A DNA stretch of 32,490 nucleotides from JAFAXD01 sp035472475. GTDB lineage: Bacteria; Pseudomonadota; Alphaproteobacteria; Rhizobiales; Xanthobacteraceae. Below the pieces are notes generated by a model, which was not told the origin of the DNA, did not search any database, and was given only the letters and a program-made list of their open reading frames with translations. Made by a program: the position numbers and the translations under genes. Where the stretch lies: positions 1 to 32,490 of the forward strand of contig DATIPA010000225.1 in assembly GCA_035472475.1 (NCBI GenBank). Reading direction: 5' to 3'. This document shows, piece after piece, positions 25,001 through 32,490 of the stretch (position 1 is the first letter of the stretch; the number at the start of each line of letters is the position of its first letter).

Positions 25001-26092
25001 ATGACGGCGGAGAGGGAGGACAGGGTGGAAGCACTCGAAGTCGCGGTGATCGGCACCGGCTGGTGCGGCGGGATCCGCTCGGAAACCTTGTCTCGCTCGG
25101 CATTGGTGAAAAAGCTGCACGTCTGCGAAATCCGGCCCGAGCGTCTCAAGGAGGTCCAGGCGCTGACCAACGCCGCGACCGCGACGCTCGATTACCAGGA
25201 CATCGTCAAGAACCCGGGGATCGCCGCGGTCTATATCTCGACCACGCCGGAACCGACACACTTTCCGATCGCGCGCGACTGCCTGCGCGCCGGCAAGCAC
25301 GTTTTTCTGGAAAAACCGATCGCGCTCGAGCTGTTCGAAGCCGACGAACTGATCGCAATCGCACAACGCAACCGGCTGAAGTTCACCATCGGCTATTCGC
25401 AGCGCTTCAACACCAAGTACGCGTACGCCAAGAAAAAGATCACCGATGGCACGCTCGGGCGGCCGGTAACCGCGGTGGTGAGCCGCCATCTCTCGCGCAG
25501 TCTCGGCAAGAAGATCGCAAGCCGGGTGAAGCTCTCGCCCGCCGCCATGGAGGCAACCCACGATCTCGATTTCGTGTTCTGGCTGCTCGAGCCCGCCAAA
25601 CCGGTGCGCGTCTATTCGCAGGGCGCCTACGGCGTGATGCAGCCGGTCAGCGGTTCCTACGACAGCATGTGGACCACGGTGACGATGGACAGCGGCGCGC
25701 TGGTGGTAATCGGCGCCGGCTGGAATCTGCCGCCCGGCTACCCGAATTTCTCATCGACCTGGGTCGAGATCACCGGCACCGAGGGTGCGCTCATCCTCGA
25801 CGACACCCATCGCGACGTGTGGCTCAACACCACGGAGAAGGGCACGGTGTTTCCGATGTCGACCATGCCGGGCGAACAGGTTGATCATGTTTACGCGGGC
25901 GCCATGGGGCCGGAGACGATCCATTTTCTGGAATCGATCATGCTCGATCGGCCCGTGATGGTGAGCCCGCAGTCGGCACGCGTGGTGATGGAGGTCTACA
26001 CGGCGGCCGATCTTTCGGCCGAGCGCAACGAGCCAGTTGATCTTCCCCTCTCGAACGAAGCGCTCGCCGCCGTGGCGGCGGCGCAATCGTAA
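25001..26092 (+). CDS. Gfo/Idh/MocA-family oxidoreductase
   Basis: The 363-residue NAD(P)-dependent enzyme has the Rossmann motif VAVIGTGWCGG (about 14-24) and the family's EKPIALE motif (Glu104-Lys105-Pro106). A C-terminal alpha/beta domain follows, with the THDLDFVFWLLEP stretch (about 186-198) near the active site. Members oxidise or reduce sugars, inositols, or cyclic and bile-type alcohols. The start may be ATG 25001 or, with GGAGG just upstream, GTG 25025. It is the last gene of the operon beginning at 20660, 17 bases after the beta subunit. It converges on the solute-binding gene with 14 bases between the stops. Confidence 0.88.
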   Translation: MTAEREDRVEALEVAVIGTGWCGGIRSETLSRSALVKKLHVCEIRPERLKEVQALTNAATATLDYQDIVKNPGIAAVYISTTPEPTHFPIARDCLRAGKHVFLEKPIALELFEADELIAIAQRNRLKFTIGYSQRFNTKYAYAKKKITDGTLGRPVTAVVSRHLSRSLGKKIASRVKLSPAAMEATHDLDFVFWLLEPAKPVRVYSQGAYGVMQPVSGSYDSMWTTVTMDSGALVVIGAGWNLPPGYPNFSSTWVEITGTEGALILDDTHRDVWLNTTEKGTVFPMSTMPGEQVDHVYAGAMGPETIHFLESIMLDRPVMVSPQSARVVMEVYTAADLSAERNEPVDLPLSNEALAAVAAAQS

Positions 26093-26106
26093 GCTTCAAT
26101 CCGGCG

Positions 26107-27294
26107 TCACTTCAGCGGACAATCACCCGCGCCATCAGGACCGAAAGCCTCGTCCGCCGACACCTTGCGCACGGGCTTGTAGTAGTCCCACGGATATTTG
26201 GATTCCGCCGGCGCCTTGACCTCGTAGACGGTGAGGTCGTAGGCAACGCGCCCGTTCTGCCGGATGGAAACCGGCTTGCCGAAATAGTCCGCCTTGGTCG
26301 ATTTCATTTGCCGCATCACAGTAGCGGCGTCGTCGGATTTCGCAGCGTCCAGCGCCTTGAGATAGTTCGTCACGGCTGCGTAGGTGTTTGCCTGCGATTT
26401 GCTCGGCATCTTGTTCATACGCGCGAAGAAGCGCCGCGACCACGCGCGTGTCTGTTCATTCTCGTCCCAATAGAACCCGTCGGTGATGTAGAGCCCCTGT
26501 GCGGCTTTAAGCCCAATGGCGTTCACCTCCTGCAGGAACATCAGGAACACCACCATTTTGCGGTTGTTCTGCGTGAGCCCGAATTCGGCCGCCTGCTTGA
26601 CCGCCGTCACTGTCTCGCCGCCGACTGTCGACAACGCGAAAATGTTCGCGGGCGAGGCGTTCGCCGTCAAAAGAAACGATGAATAGTCCGGGGTGCCAAG
26701 CGGGAATTTCGCGCTGCCCACGACCGTGCCGCCCGCAGCCGTGATCGCCGCGGTCGCGGCGCGTTCCATGGCGGCCCCGAATGCATAGTCGGGCGTGAGG
26801 AAGAACCATTGCTTGCCGCCTGCCGCCACAACGGCTCGTGCTGTGCCGACCGACAGTGCATTGGTGTCATCCATCCAATGCACCGTGTAGGGCGAGCAGG
26901 CCTTCCCGGTGAGATCAGCGGACGCCGCCGCCGTGATCAGCAGAACCTTTTTCTTGTCGCGCGAGATGTTCTGGACCGCGAGCGCAACGGAGGTCAGCGG
27001 CACATCTGTGATCGCGTCAACGCCCTCGACATCGTACCAGCGGCCCGCGATGGCGGCAGCGACGTCGGGCTTGTTAAGCAAATCGGCGGAGATGATCTCG
27101 ATCGGCTTGCCGAGCGCCTTCCCGCCATAATCGTCCGCTGCCATCTGGGCGGCCAGCACTGCGCCGGGGCCGCCGAGATCCGAGTACACCCCGCTTTGAT
27201 CGCCGAGAACTCCAATGCGGATCGCCTTCTCGCCCGCAAGCGCCTGCGTGCCGGCGAGCGCGATCAGCATGATCAGCACAGAGATGAGCCGCAT
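26107..27294 (-). CDS. ABC-type (branched-chain amino acid class) substrate-binding protein
   Basis: A 395-residue periplasmic binding protein of the Leu/Ile/Val class (Peripla_BP_6). It has a signal peptide (about 1-20, TQALA), then IRIGVLGDQSGVYSDLGGPG (in part, about 25-38), the usual start of the first lobe. In Hyphomicrobiales such proteins often bind aromatic acids or other catabolic substrates, not amino acids. No permease or ATPase genes lie nearby, so it must share a transporter encoded elsewhere. It is the last gene of a minus-strand unit with the P450 and hydrolase (68 bases downstream of the P450 stop), hinting that it binds their substrate. Confidence 0.9.
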   Translation of the reverse strand: MRLISVLIMLIALAGTQALAGEKAIRIGVLGDQSGVYSDLGGPGAVLAAQMAADDYGGKALGKPIEIISADLLNKPDVAAAIAGRWYDVEGVDAITDVPLTSVALAVQNISRDKKKVLLITAAASADLTGKACSPYTVHWMDDTNALSVGTARAVVAAGGKQWFFLTPDYAFGAAMERAATAAITAAGGTVVGSAKFPLGTPDYSSFLLTANASPANIFALSTVGGETVTAVKQAAEFGLTQNNRKMVVFLMFLQEVNAIGLKAAQGLYITDGFYWDENEQTRAWSRRFFARMNKMPSKSQANTYAAVTNYLKALDAAKSDDAATVMRQMKSTKADYFGKPVSIRQNGRVAYDLTVYEVKAPAESKYPWDYYKPVRKVSADEAFGPDGAGDCPLK

Positions 27295-27362
27295 GACTTC
27301 CTCCCCTCGTTAGCGCCGTCTATCACGCGGCGTTGGTATGGGCGGATTCCTACCATGCCGTC

Positions 27363-28625
27363 CTAGCGCACGGCGACCGGGAAATGCAGGAAGCCGCGAA
27401 ACCGGGCGCGGCCGCCGCGCACGAAGGGACCTGCACGTTCGATTGTTGCGAACCGGGCGACGAGTTTTCCGATCGCGACTCGGGCTTCCATGCGCGCCAA
27501 TGACATTCCGGCGCACGCATGAATGCCGAGGCCGAACGCCAGGTGGCGGTTGGGAGCGCGGCGGATGTCCAGCCGATCCGGATTGGGGAACTGTGCCGGA
27601 TCCCGGTTGGCGGCGCCGATGCCGAGATGAACGTAGCTGCCGGCCGGGATCGTAACGCCGCTCAGCGCGGTGTCCTTGGCGGCGCGGCGGTTTCCCAGCT
27701 GGTTGGAACTTTCCATGCGCAGGAACTCTTCGACGGCCGTGTCGATCAGCTCGGGATGTCGCGCAAGGTCATGCCTGGCCTCAGGGTATCGCAGCAAAAG
27801 ATCAATGCTGTTGCCGATGAGATTGGTCGTGGTCTCGTGACCGGCATTGAGCAGAAAAATGCAATTGTGAATGAGCTCGAGTTCCGACAGCCGGTCCGCG
27901 TCGCCGCTCGTGGCGCCGAGGTCGCTGGCCTCGATGAGGGTCGAGAGGATCTCGCGCCCGTCGCGCGTCTTGTCGTCCTTTCTGCGCGCCGCGAGCCCTT
28001 TCAAATAGTGTTTGAATTCGTCAACCGCGCCCACGCCCTGCTTAAATTGCGCGGGCGTCAGCACCGGTTCGAGCGCTCCGAGAATCGCGAGCGACCATTG
28101 ACGCAGGGGGCCGCGTTCATCCTGCGGCACCCCGAGCAGATCGCCGATCAGCTGCACCGGGATGGCGGCGGCGAGATCATCGATGACGTCGATCACGCCA
28201 CGCTGCGCGGCCCGATCGAGCAATCGATCAACCAGCGCCTCGATGCGCGGCTCGAGCGCCTTCAGGGCCCGCGGCGTAAAGACCGGGGCGAGCAGCTTGC
28301 GAACCCGCGAGTGGATCGGCGGATCGTTGAACACAAGGCTCGTCGTGTGATGCTCGTAGAGCGCGCTGTCGGCAAATTTCGGTTTGAAATCGATCTTCTT
28401 GTCCGAGCTCCAGGTCGAGGCATCGTGATAGACCGCCACGAGGTCGTCGTAGCGCGTCAAGAAGAACGATCCATCGGGCAGGCGGTAGACGGGTGCGAGC
28501 TCGCGCAGGGCTCGATAGGTGGGATAGGGGTCGTCCAGGAAGGCCGAGTCGAGGCGATTGAGATCGAAGTGGCGGACTATATCCGCCGCGGACCGCCCTT
28601 CGGCCGTCGTCGGAGCGTCAACCAT
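27363..28625 (-). CDS. Cytochrome P450 (bacterial class I type)
   Basis: The 420-residue soluble P450 has all hallmarks. They are the I-helix oxygen-activation motif AGHETT (261-266), an ExxR pair (Glu300-Arg303), and the haem ligand Cys371 in FGLGIHACAG. It would hydroxylate a hydrophobic substrate with electrons from a ferredoxin and reductase, neither of which is encoded in the window. Residue spacing and length fit the CYP families common in Bradyrhizobium-type soil bacteria. A strong GGAGG precedes the ATG at 28625. The gene follows the alpha/beta hydrolase by 14 bases in the same direction. The substrate is unknown. Confidence 0.95.
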   Translation of the reverse strand: MVDAPTTAEGRSAADIVRHFDLNRLDSAFLDDPYPTYRALRELAPVYRLPDGSFFLTRYDDLVAVYHDASTWSSDKKIDFKPKFADSALYEHHTTSLVFNDPPIHSRVRKLLAPVFTPRALKALEPRIEALVDRLLDRAAQRGVIDVIDDLAAAIPVQLIGDLLGVPQDERGPLRQWSLAILGALEPVLTPAQFKQGVGAVDEFKHYLKGLAARRKDDKTRDGREILSTLIEASDLGATSGDADRLSELELIHNCIFLLNAGHETTTNLIGNSIDLLLRYPEARHDLARHPELIDTAVEEFLRMESSNQLGNRRAAKDTALSGVTIPAGSYVHLGIGAANRDPAQFPNPDRLDIRRAPNRHLAFGLGIHACAGMSLARMEARVAIGKLVARFATIERAGPFVRGGRARFRGFLHFPVAVR

Positions 28626-28639
28626 TCATCCTCCCTCGG

Positions 28640-29347
28640 TCAGTGTGCCGGCGCGACCTCCTCCAGAATTTTCACCAAAGCGTCGGGCATGTCGACCATC
28701 ACATCGTGGCCGCAGGGTACATCACAAATCCGCCAGCCGTTGGCTTGCGCCTTGGCGCGGGCAGCATCGAAGCCCTCGTTCGGATAGCCGGCAGCCCGGA
28801 TGTAGGTCCTGTTTGCGATCCGCTCGCGCGCGCCGGCATGGGTGAGCTTTTGGGTGAAGCAGCGGATCGGGTGTGGCACGCACAGCGCATCGACCCATGC
28901 GCGGTCCTTCTCGTTGACGTGGAATGCCGCGGCGGGGCGTGGCGGCAGCACGGTTTCGCCTTTTTGCTCGGCCGCCTCGATCCCGTCGCGGGTGATCTTG
29001 ATCGCCTGGTCGGCGACACTCTGCCCGCTGTCCGGGTAGAACGCATCGAGGAACACAATCGAACCGATCGCGCCGACCATCTCCTCCGCCACCCCGGACG
29101 CAACCATGCCGCCATACGAGTGGCCTACCAGGACCACGCGGTCGAGCCGTTCCCATTTCATAAGGTTGACCACGTCGGCGATGTGGGTGCGCAGGTCGAT
29201 CGCGGGCGTCAGCAGGTGCGACCGCTCGCCGACGCCGGTCAGGGTTGGCGCGAACACCTCGTGACCGTGCGCGGTCAGGAGCCGGGTCACACGCCGCCAG
29301 CACCAGGCACCGTGCCAGGCCCCGTGCACCAGGACAAAGGTTGCCAT
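28640..29347 (-). CDS. Alpha/beta hydrolase (esterase/hydroxynitrile-lyase-like)
   Basis: The 235-residue alpha/beta hydrolase has the oxyanion region HGAWHGAW (8-15), the nucleophile elbow GHSYGG (Ser77) and a C-terminal catalytic His (about 214) in PCGHDVM. The compact fold and LVHGAWHGAW start match the plant methyl-esterase/hydroxynitrile-lyase-like branch that is common in bacteria. Ester or lactone hydrolysis in the cytosol is likely. It opens the minus-strand unit with the P450 and solute-binding protein, so a ring-cleavage or lactone product of P450 oxidation is a reasonable but unproven substrate. Confidence 0.88.
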   Translation of the reverse strand: MATFVLVHGAWHGAWCWRRVTRLLTAHGHEVFAPTLTGVGERSHLLTPAIDLRTHIADVVNLMKWERLDRVVLVGHSYGGMVASGVAEEMVGAIGSIVFLDAFYPDSGQSVADQAIKITRDGIEAAEQKGETVLPPRPAAAFHVNEKDRAWVDALCVPHPIRCFTQKLTHAGARERIANRTYIRAAGYPNEGFDAARAKAQANGWRICDVPCGHDVMVDMPDALVKILEEVAPAH

Positions 29348-29664
29348 GAGCGCCCCCCTCCGCCGCCTCGGCGCGGCTCAACGCGATGCGCCAACGGCAT
29401 AGCTGCATTGATCAAAGGTCAGACGTGTCGCCTCGCGCACGCCGCGCGCGACCGCCGCAGCGCACACTAGCTCATAATTCATCGACGCCGGAACACTTCA
29501 TGCTCTCTATTGTTTATGCGTTTATCGGGGACTCTAAATTTTGCGTCGCGTCTCACGTTCCCGTGAAATCGCATCCGCGAGCGTTGTCACGCCTTTTTGG
29601 ATTGGTTCGAAGCTGTCTATGATCGCTTCAAACAACCAAACAATCGCACCAGTGGAGGTCGAGA
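29348..29664. other. Divergent spacer before the second hydroxylase operon
   Basis: No gene is apparent in these 317 bases. They separate the divergent hydrolase and iron-sulfur-subunit genes, so promoters for both should be here. The stretch from about 29505 to 29560 is noticeably more AT-rich than the surroundings. It holds TTGTTT and, 17 bases on, TCTAAA, a weak sigma-70-like pair facing right. A TATGAT at about 29617 is another possible -10. Neither is convincing alone. Confidence 0.4.
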
Positions 29665-30114
29665 ATGGTCAGCCTCACCATCAACGGCAAAGCTCACGAG
29701 GTCGACGTCGACCCTGACACTCCCCTGCTCTGGGTCATTCGGGATTGGGTCGGTTTGACCGGAACCAAGTACGGATGCGGCATTGCACAATGCGGCGCCT
29801 GCACGGTTCATGTTGACGGCGTCGCGACGCGCTCCTGCTCGATTCCCGTGAGCGCGGTGACCAGCAACCAGCTCACGACCATCGAAGGTCTCGCCCAGAA
29901 CGGCACCCCGCATCCGGTTCAGAAGGCGTGGATCGCCAACGACGTCCCGCAATGCGGCTATTGCCAGAGCGGCATGATCATGGCCGCCGCGGCACTGCTC
30001 AAGGACAAGCCCAAACCGACCGATGCGGACATCGACGCGGCGATGACGAACATCTGCCGCTGCGGCACCTATCAGCAGGTCCGTGAGGCAATTCACACCG
30101 CTGCCAGCGCGTGA
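29665..30114 (+). CDS. 2Fe-2S subunit of a molybdenum hydroxylase (second copy)
   Basis: The 149-residue iron-sulfur subunit of a second xanthine-oxidase-family enzyme. Cluster ligands are Cys38, 43, 46 and 58 for the ferredoxin-like cluster, and Cys97, 100, 131 and 133 for the helical-domain cluster. The protein is clearly related to the product of 20660-21127 but differs throughout the linker. A GGAGG lies about 8 bases before the ATG. Its stop lies 11 bases before the preferred start of the molybdopterin subunit. There is again no FAD-subunit gene, so electrons probably pass to a cytochrome, quinone or flavoprotein. Confidence 0.94.
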   Translation: MVSLTINGKAHEVDVDPDTPLLWVIRDWVGLTGTKYGCGIAQCGACTVHVDGVATRSCSIPVSAVTSNQLTTIEGLAQNGTPHPVQKAWIANDVPQCGYCQSGMIMAAAALLKDKPKPTDADIDAAMTNICRCGTYQQVREAIHTAASA

Positions 30115-30125
30115 GGGAGGGCACG

Positions 30126-32291
30126 ATGAACCACATGCCAAAGCTCGATCGCCGCGCATTCCTGGTGAGCTCTGCGGCCGCCGGCCTGACTCTCGGCTTC
30201 CACATCCCGCTGGGTGACGAAGCGCAGGCGCAGACAACCACGCCCGAGATCAACGCCTGGGTGGTGATCAAGCCGGACGATACGGTCGTGATCCGCATTG
30301 CCCGCTCCGAGATGGGTCAAGGCACCCGCACGGGCCTTGCCCAGCTGGTCGCTGAAGAACTGCAGTGCGACTGGTCAAAGGTTACGACCGAATATCCGAC
30401 CCCCGGCCAGAACGTCGCGCGCAATCGCGTGTGGCAGAATTTCTCGACCGGCGGCAGCCGCGGCATCCGCGACTCCAACGAATACGTCCGCAAGGGCGGA
30501 GCCGCGGCGCGCATGATGCTCGTTCAAGCCGCCGCCAACGCCTGGAACGTGCCGGCGTCCGAGTGCTCGGCAGCGAGCAGCGTCATCACCCACAAGGCGA
30601 GCGGGCGCACCGTGACCTACGGTCAGGTCGCCGACGCGGCCAGCAAGCTCGAAGCCCCCAAGGACGTTGCGCTCAAAAATCCAAAAGATTGGACCATTGC
30701 GGGCAAGCCGCTGAAACGGCTCGACACCTTGCCGAAGACCAACGGGACGCAGATCTACGGCCTCGACATCAAGCTTCCCGGTATGGTGGTTGCGGCCATC
30801 AAGGAAAATCCGGTTTGGGGCGGCAAGGTGAAGAGCTTCGATGCCAGCAAGATCGAAGGTAGGCCCGGGATCAAGCGCGTCCTTGCGGTCGGCGACAACG
30901 GCGTCGCGGTGATCGGCAACACCTTCTATCAGGCGAAGACCGCGCTCGCGGATCTCCCGATCGAATGGGACAACGGCGACAACGTCAAACTGTCGAGCGC
31001 CACTATCGCGGCGATGCTCAAGGAAGGGCTCGACGCCGAGACCGCCTTCGTCGGCAACAAGAACGGCGACGCCAAAGCCACGCTCGCCAGCGCGACCAAG
31101 AAAGTCGAGGCGGTCTACAGCTATCCGTTCCAGGCGCACGCCACCATGGAGCCTATGAACGCGACCGCGCTTTATACCGCCGACAGCTGCCGAGTTTGGT
31201 GCCCGACCCAGAACGGCGAAGCAGCGCTTGCGGCTTGCGCAGAGGCGGCCGGCCTCCCGGTCGCCCAATGCGACGTGATTAAATACGACCTCGGCGGTGG
31301 CTTCGGCCGCCGTGGCATGAGCGACTACGTTCGCCAAGTCGTGCTGATTGCCAAGCAGATGCCGGGCACGCCGGTGAAGATGGTGTGGTCGCGCGAAGAA
31401 GATATGACGCACGATTTCTACCACCCGATCACGCAGTGCAAACTGACGGGCGGATTCGACGCGGCCGGCAACCTCACCGCGCTGCACATGCGGATCTCCG
31501 GCCAGTCGATCCTGGCGTACGTGTTTCCGGCGAACCTGCAGAACGGCATGGACCCGGCGGTGTTTCAGGGTCTCACGCCCAACAGCCCCGAGGGTCATTT
31601 CGGCTACACGATCCCGAACCTGCTGATCGATCACGCGATGCGCAACACGCCGGTGCGGCCGGGCTTCTGGCGCGGCGTCAACACCAACCACAACGCCATC
31701 TATGTGGAATGCTTCATGGATGAGTTGGCCCACGCCGCCGGCCAGGACCCGCTGGCGTTCCGGCAAAAGCTGTTGGCCGATCATCCCAAGCATCTAGCGG
31801 TGCTCAATGCGGTCGCGGAGCGAGCCGGCTGGGGCAAGCCCGCGCCGGCTGGCGTTTATCGCGGCCTCGCGCAGTTCATGGGCTACGGCAGCTATGTGGC
31901 CGCGGTCGCGGAGGTGTCGGTCACCAATGGGCAGCTTAAGGTCCATCGCATCGTCGCCGCCACCAACAGTGGCCACGCCGTCAACCCGGCGCAGATCGAG
32001 CGTCAAGTTGCGGGCTCGTTCGTCTACGGCCTTTCGGCGGCGCTTTACGGCGAATGCACCGTTAAGGACGGCCGCATGGAGCAGGAGAACTTCGACTCCT
32101 ACGAAGTCATGCGCATGGACGAGATGCCGAAGGTGGAGACCATCGTGATGCCGTCCTACGACTTCTGGGGCGGCGTCGGCGAGCCCACTATTTCGGTCGC
32201 GGCGCCGGCGGTGCTCAACGCAATCTTCGCGGCAACCGGCAAGCGGATCCGCGAGCTACCGTTGAAGAACCACAACCTCCGCACGGCGTGA
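30126..32291 (+). CDS. Molybdopterin subunit of an IorB-like hydroxylase (second copy)
   Basis: A 721-residue molybdopterin-binding subunit with a Tat signal (LDRRAFLVSSAAAG, Arg9-10). Unlike the first copy, it keeps the classical GGGFGRRGMSDY motif, the WRGVNTNHN segment and the catalytic Glu in GVGEPTISV (about Glu686), so it looks fully active. An upstream GTG at 30111 is possible, but the ATG at 30126 has GGAGG 5 bases before it. IorAB-type enzymes hydroxylate N-heterocycles, aldehydes or related carbons using water. The following FccB-like flavoprotein with its own Tat signal could take the electrons. Confidence 0.93.
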   Translation: MNHMPKLDRRAFLVSSAAAGLTLGFHIPLGDEAQAQTTTPEINAWVVIKPDDTVVIRIARSEMGQGTRTGLAQLVAEELQCDWSKVTTEYPTPGQNVARNRVWQNFSTGGSRGIRDSNEYVRKGGAAARMMLVQAAANAWNVPASECSAASSVITHKASGRTVTYGQVADAASKLEAPKDVALKNPKDWTIAGKPLKRLDTLPKTNGTQIYGLDIKLPGMVVAAIKENPVWGGKVKSFDASKIEGRPGIKRVLAVGDNGVAVIGNTFYQAKTALADLPIEWDNGDNVKLSSATIAAMLKEGLDAETAFVGNKNGDAKATLASATKKVEAVYSYPFQAHATMEPMNATALYTADSCRVWCPTQNGEAALAACAEAAGLPVAQCDVIKYDLGGGFGRRGMSDYVRQVVLIAKQMPGTPVKMVWSREEDMTHDFYHPITQCKLTGGFDAAGNLTALHMRISGQSILAYVFPANLQNGMDPAVFQGLTPNSPEGHFGYTIPNLLIDHAMRNTPVRPGFWRGVNTNHNAIYVECFMDELAHAAGQDPLAFRQKLLADHPKHLAVLNAVAERAGWGKPAPAGVYRGLAQFMGYGSYVAAVAEVSVTNGQLKVHRIVAATNSGHAVNPAQIERQVAGSFVYGLSAALYGECTVKDGRMEQENFDSYEVMRMDEMPKVETIVMPSYDFWGGVGEPTISVAAPAVLNAIFAATGKRIRELPLKNHNLRTA

Positions 32292-32330
32292 TCCGCGACG
32301 TTGTCTCGGCCGCCGTGGTAGCCTGTGGTC

Positions 32331-32490
32331 ATGCGCGCGACCTGTGGAGCAAACCGGCGGCAAGTCCTTCAACGCGGCGCGGCGGCTGCAGCCGCCGCGA
32401 TCTGTCCTTTGCCCGCAATTGCGCAAAACGCGGCGAGGATCGTCGTTATCGGCGGCGGCTTCGGGGGCGCTAACTGCGCGCGGGCGCTCA
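32331..32490 (+). CDS. FccB-like Tat-exported FAD oxidoreductase, partial
   Basis: Only 53 residues are inside the window. A twin-arginine signal (ANRRQVLQRG, Arg9-10) and an Ala-rich hydrophobic stretch end near AIAQNA, followed at once by the FAD-binding motif VVIGGGFGGANCARAL. This is the usual beginning of the flavoprotein subunit of flavocytochrome c sulfide dehydrogenase and its relatives. The ATG at 32331 has only a weak upstream ribosome site. It lies 39 bases after the molybdenum-subunit stop and is probably cotranscribed. The catalytic disulfide region and any cytochrome partner lie beyond the window, so the exact function remains open. Confidence 0.75.
   Translation, partial: MRATCGANRRQVLQRGAAAAAAAICPLPAIAQNAARIVVIGGGFGGANCARAL

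Noticed and set aside
27519..28787. 422-codon open frame on the plus strand
   Set aside because: Antisense to the P450 gene, whose haem and I-helix motifs are unmistakable; composition is shadow-like.
28866..28880. Sigma-54-like TGGCACG sequence
   Set aside because: Lies inside the alpha/beta hydrolase coding region and lacks the TTGC half.
30375..31793. 472-codon open frame on the minus strand
   Set aside because: It lies wholly opposite the second molybdopterin subunit, has Arg/Ala/Gly/His-rich composition, no family resemblance and no ribosome site; a GC-rich antisense shadow.

Overview
This is a visibly GC-rich bacterial chromosome segment, most likely from an alphaproteobacterium of the order Hyphomicrobiales (Bradyrhizobium/Xanthobacteraceae-like). 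The evidence is the proA-nadD-rsfS-rlmH-envC-ctpA gene order, an IalB-family periplasmic protein, many small Hyphomicrobiales-type hypotheticals, and dense soil-type oxidative catabolism genes. This placement comes from recognising gene order and protein families; no database search was made. I saw no rRNA, tRNA, CRISPR array, transposase or phage gene.

Region 1 (1-5249, all minus strand) is a conserved housekeeping block. It reads proA (proline synthesis), nadD (NAD synthesis), rsfS (ribosome silencing), rlmH (23S rRNA methylation), an EnvC-like murein hydrolase activator with a degenerate LytM domain, and ctpA, which is cut by the window edge. Stop/start overlaps couple proA to nadD and envC to ctpA. 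A terminator-like hairpin follows rlmH, and a full sigma-54 consensus match lies upstream of envC.

Region 2 (5250-12260) is a mixed block. It holds a 76-residue hypothetical, a DUF952 protein whose 3' end overlaps a convergent Cys-rich CWC gene by 82 bp, a small membrane protein, rlmN, a cluster of short inverted repeats, an IalB-like secreted protein, a quinone-oxidoreductase-like MDR enzyme, a YkvA/DUF1232 membrane protein, and a TAXI-type solute-binding domain built into a two-membrane-segment protein.

Region 3 (12260-20505) is a set of catabolic or central-metabolism enzymes in short divergent and convergent units. They are PobA (4-hydroxybenzoate 3-monooxygenase), a frameshifted small secreted-protein gene, a zinc-ribbon-like hypothetical, an HMG-CoA-lyase-like protein paired with an enoyl-CoA hydratase, a second MDR oxidoreductase, an HtrA-like protein that has lost two of three catalytic residues, a tartrate/D-malate dehydrogenase-type enzyme, and a beta-hydroxyacid dehydrogenase.

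Region 4 (20660-32490) looks like a catabolic island. A plus-strand operon encodes a two-subunit molybdenum hydroxylase (2Fe-2S subunit plus Tat-exported molybdopterin subunit), a class I CoA-transferase-like pair that appears to lack the catalytic glutamate, and a Gfo/Idh/MocA dehydrogenase. A minus-strand operon follows, encoding an alpha/beta hydrolase, a cytochrome P450 and an ABC-type solute-binding protein without permeases. A second two-subunit molybdenum hydroxylase comes next, and then the start of a Tat-signal FccB-like flavoprotein. Together these suggest uptake, hydroxylation and CoA-dependent breakdown of a cyclic or aromatic substrate. The substrate cannot be read from the sequence.
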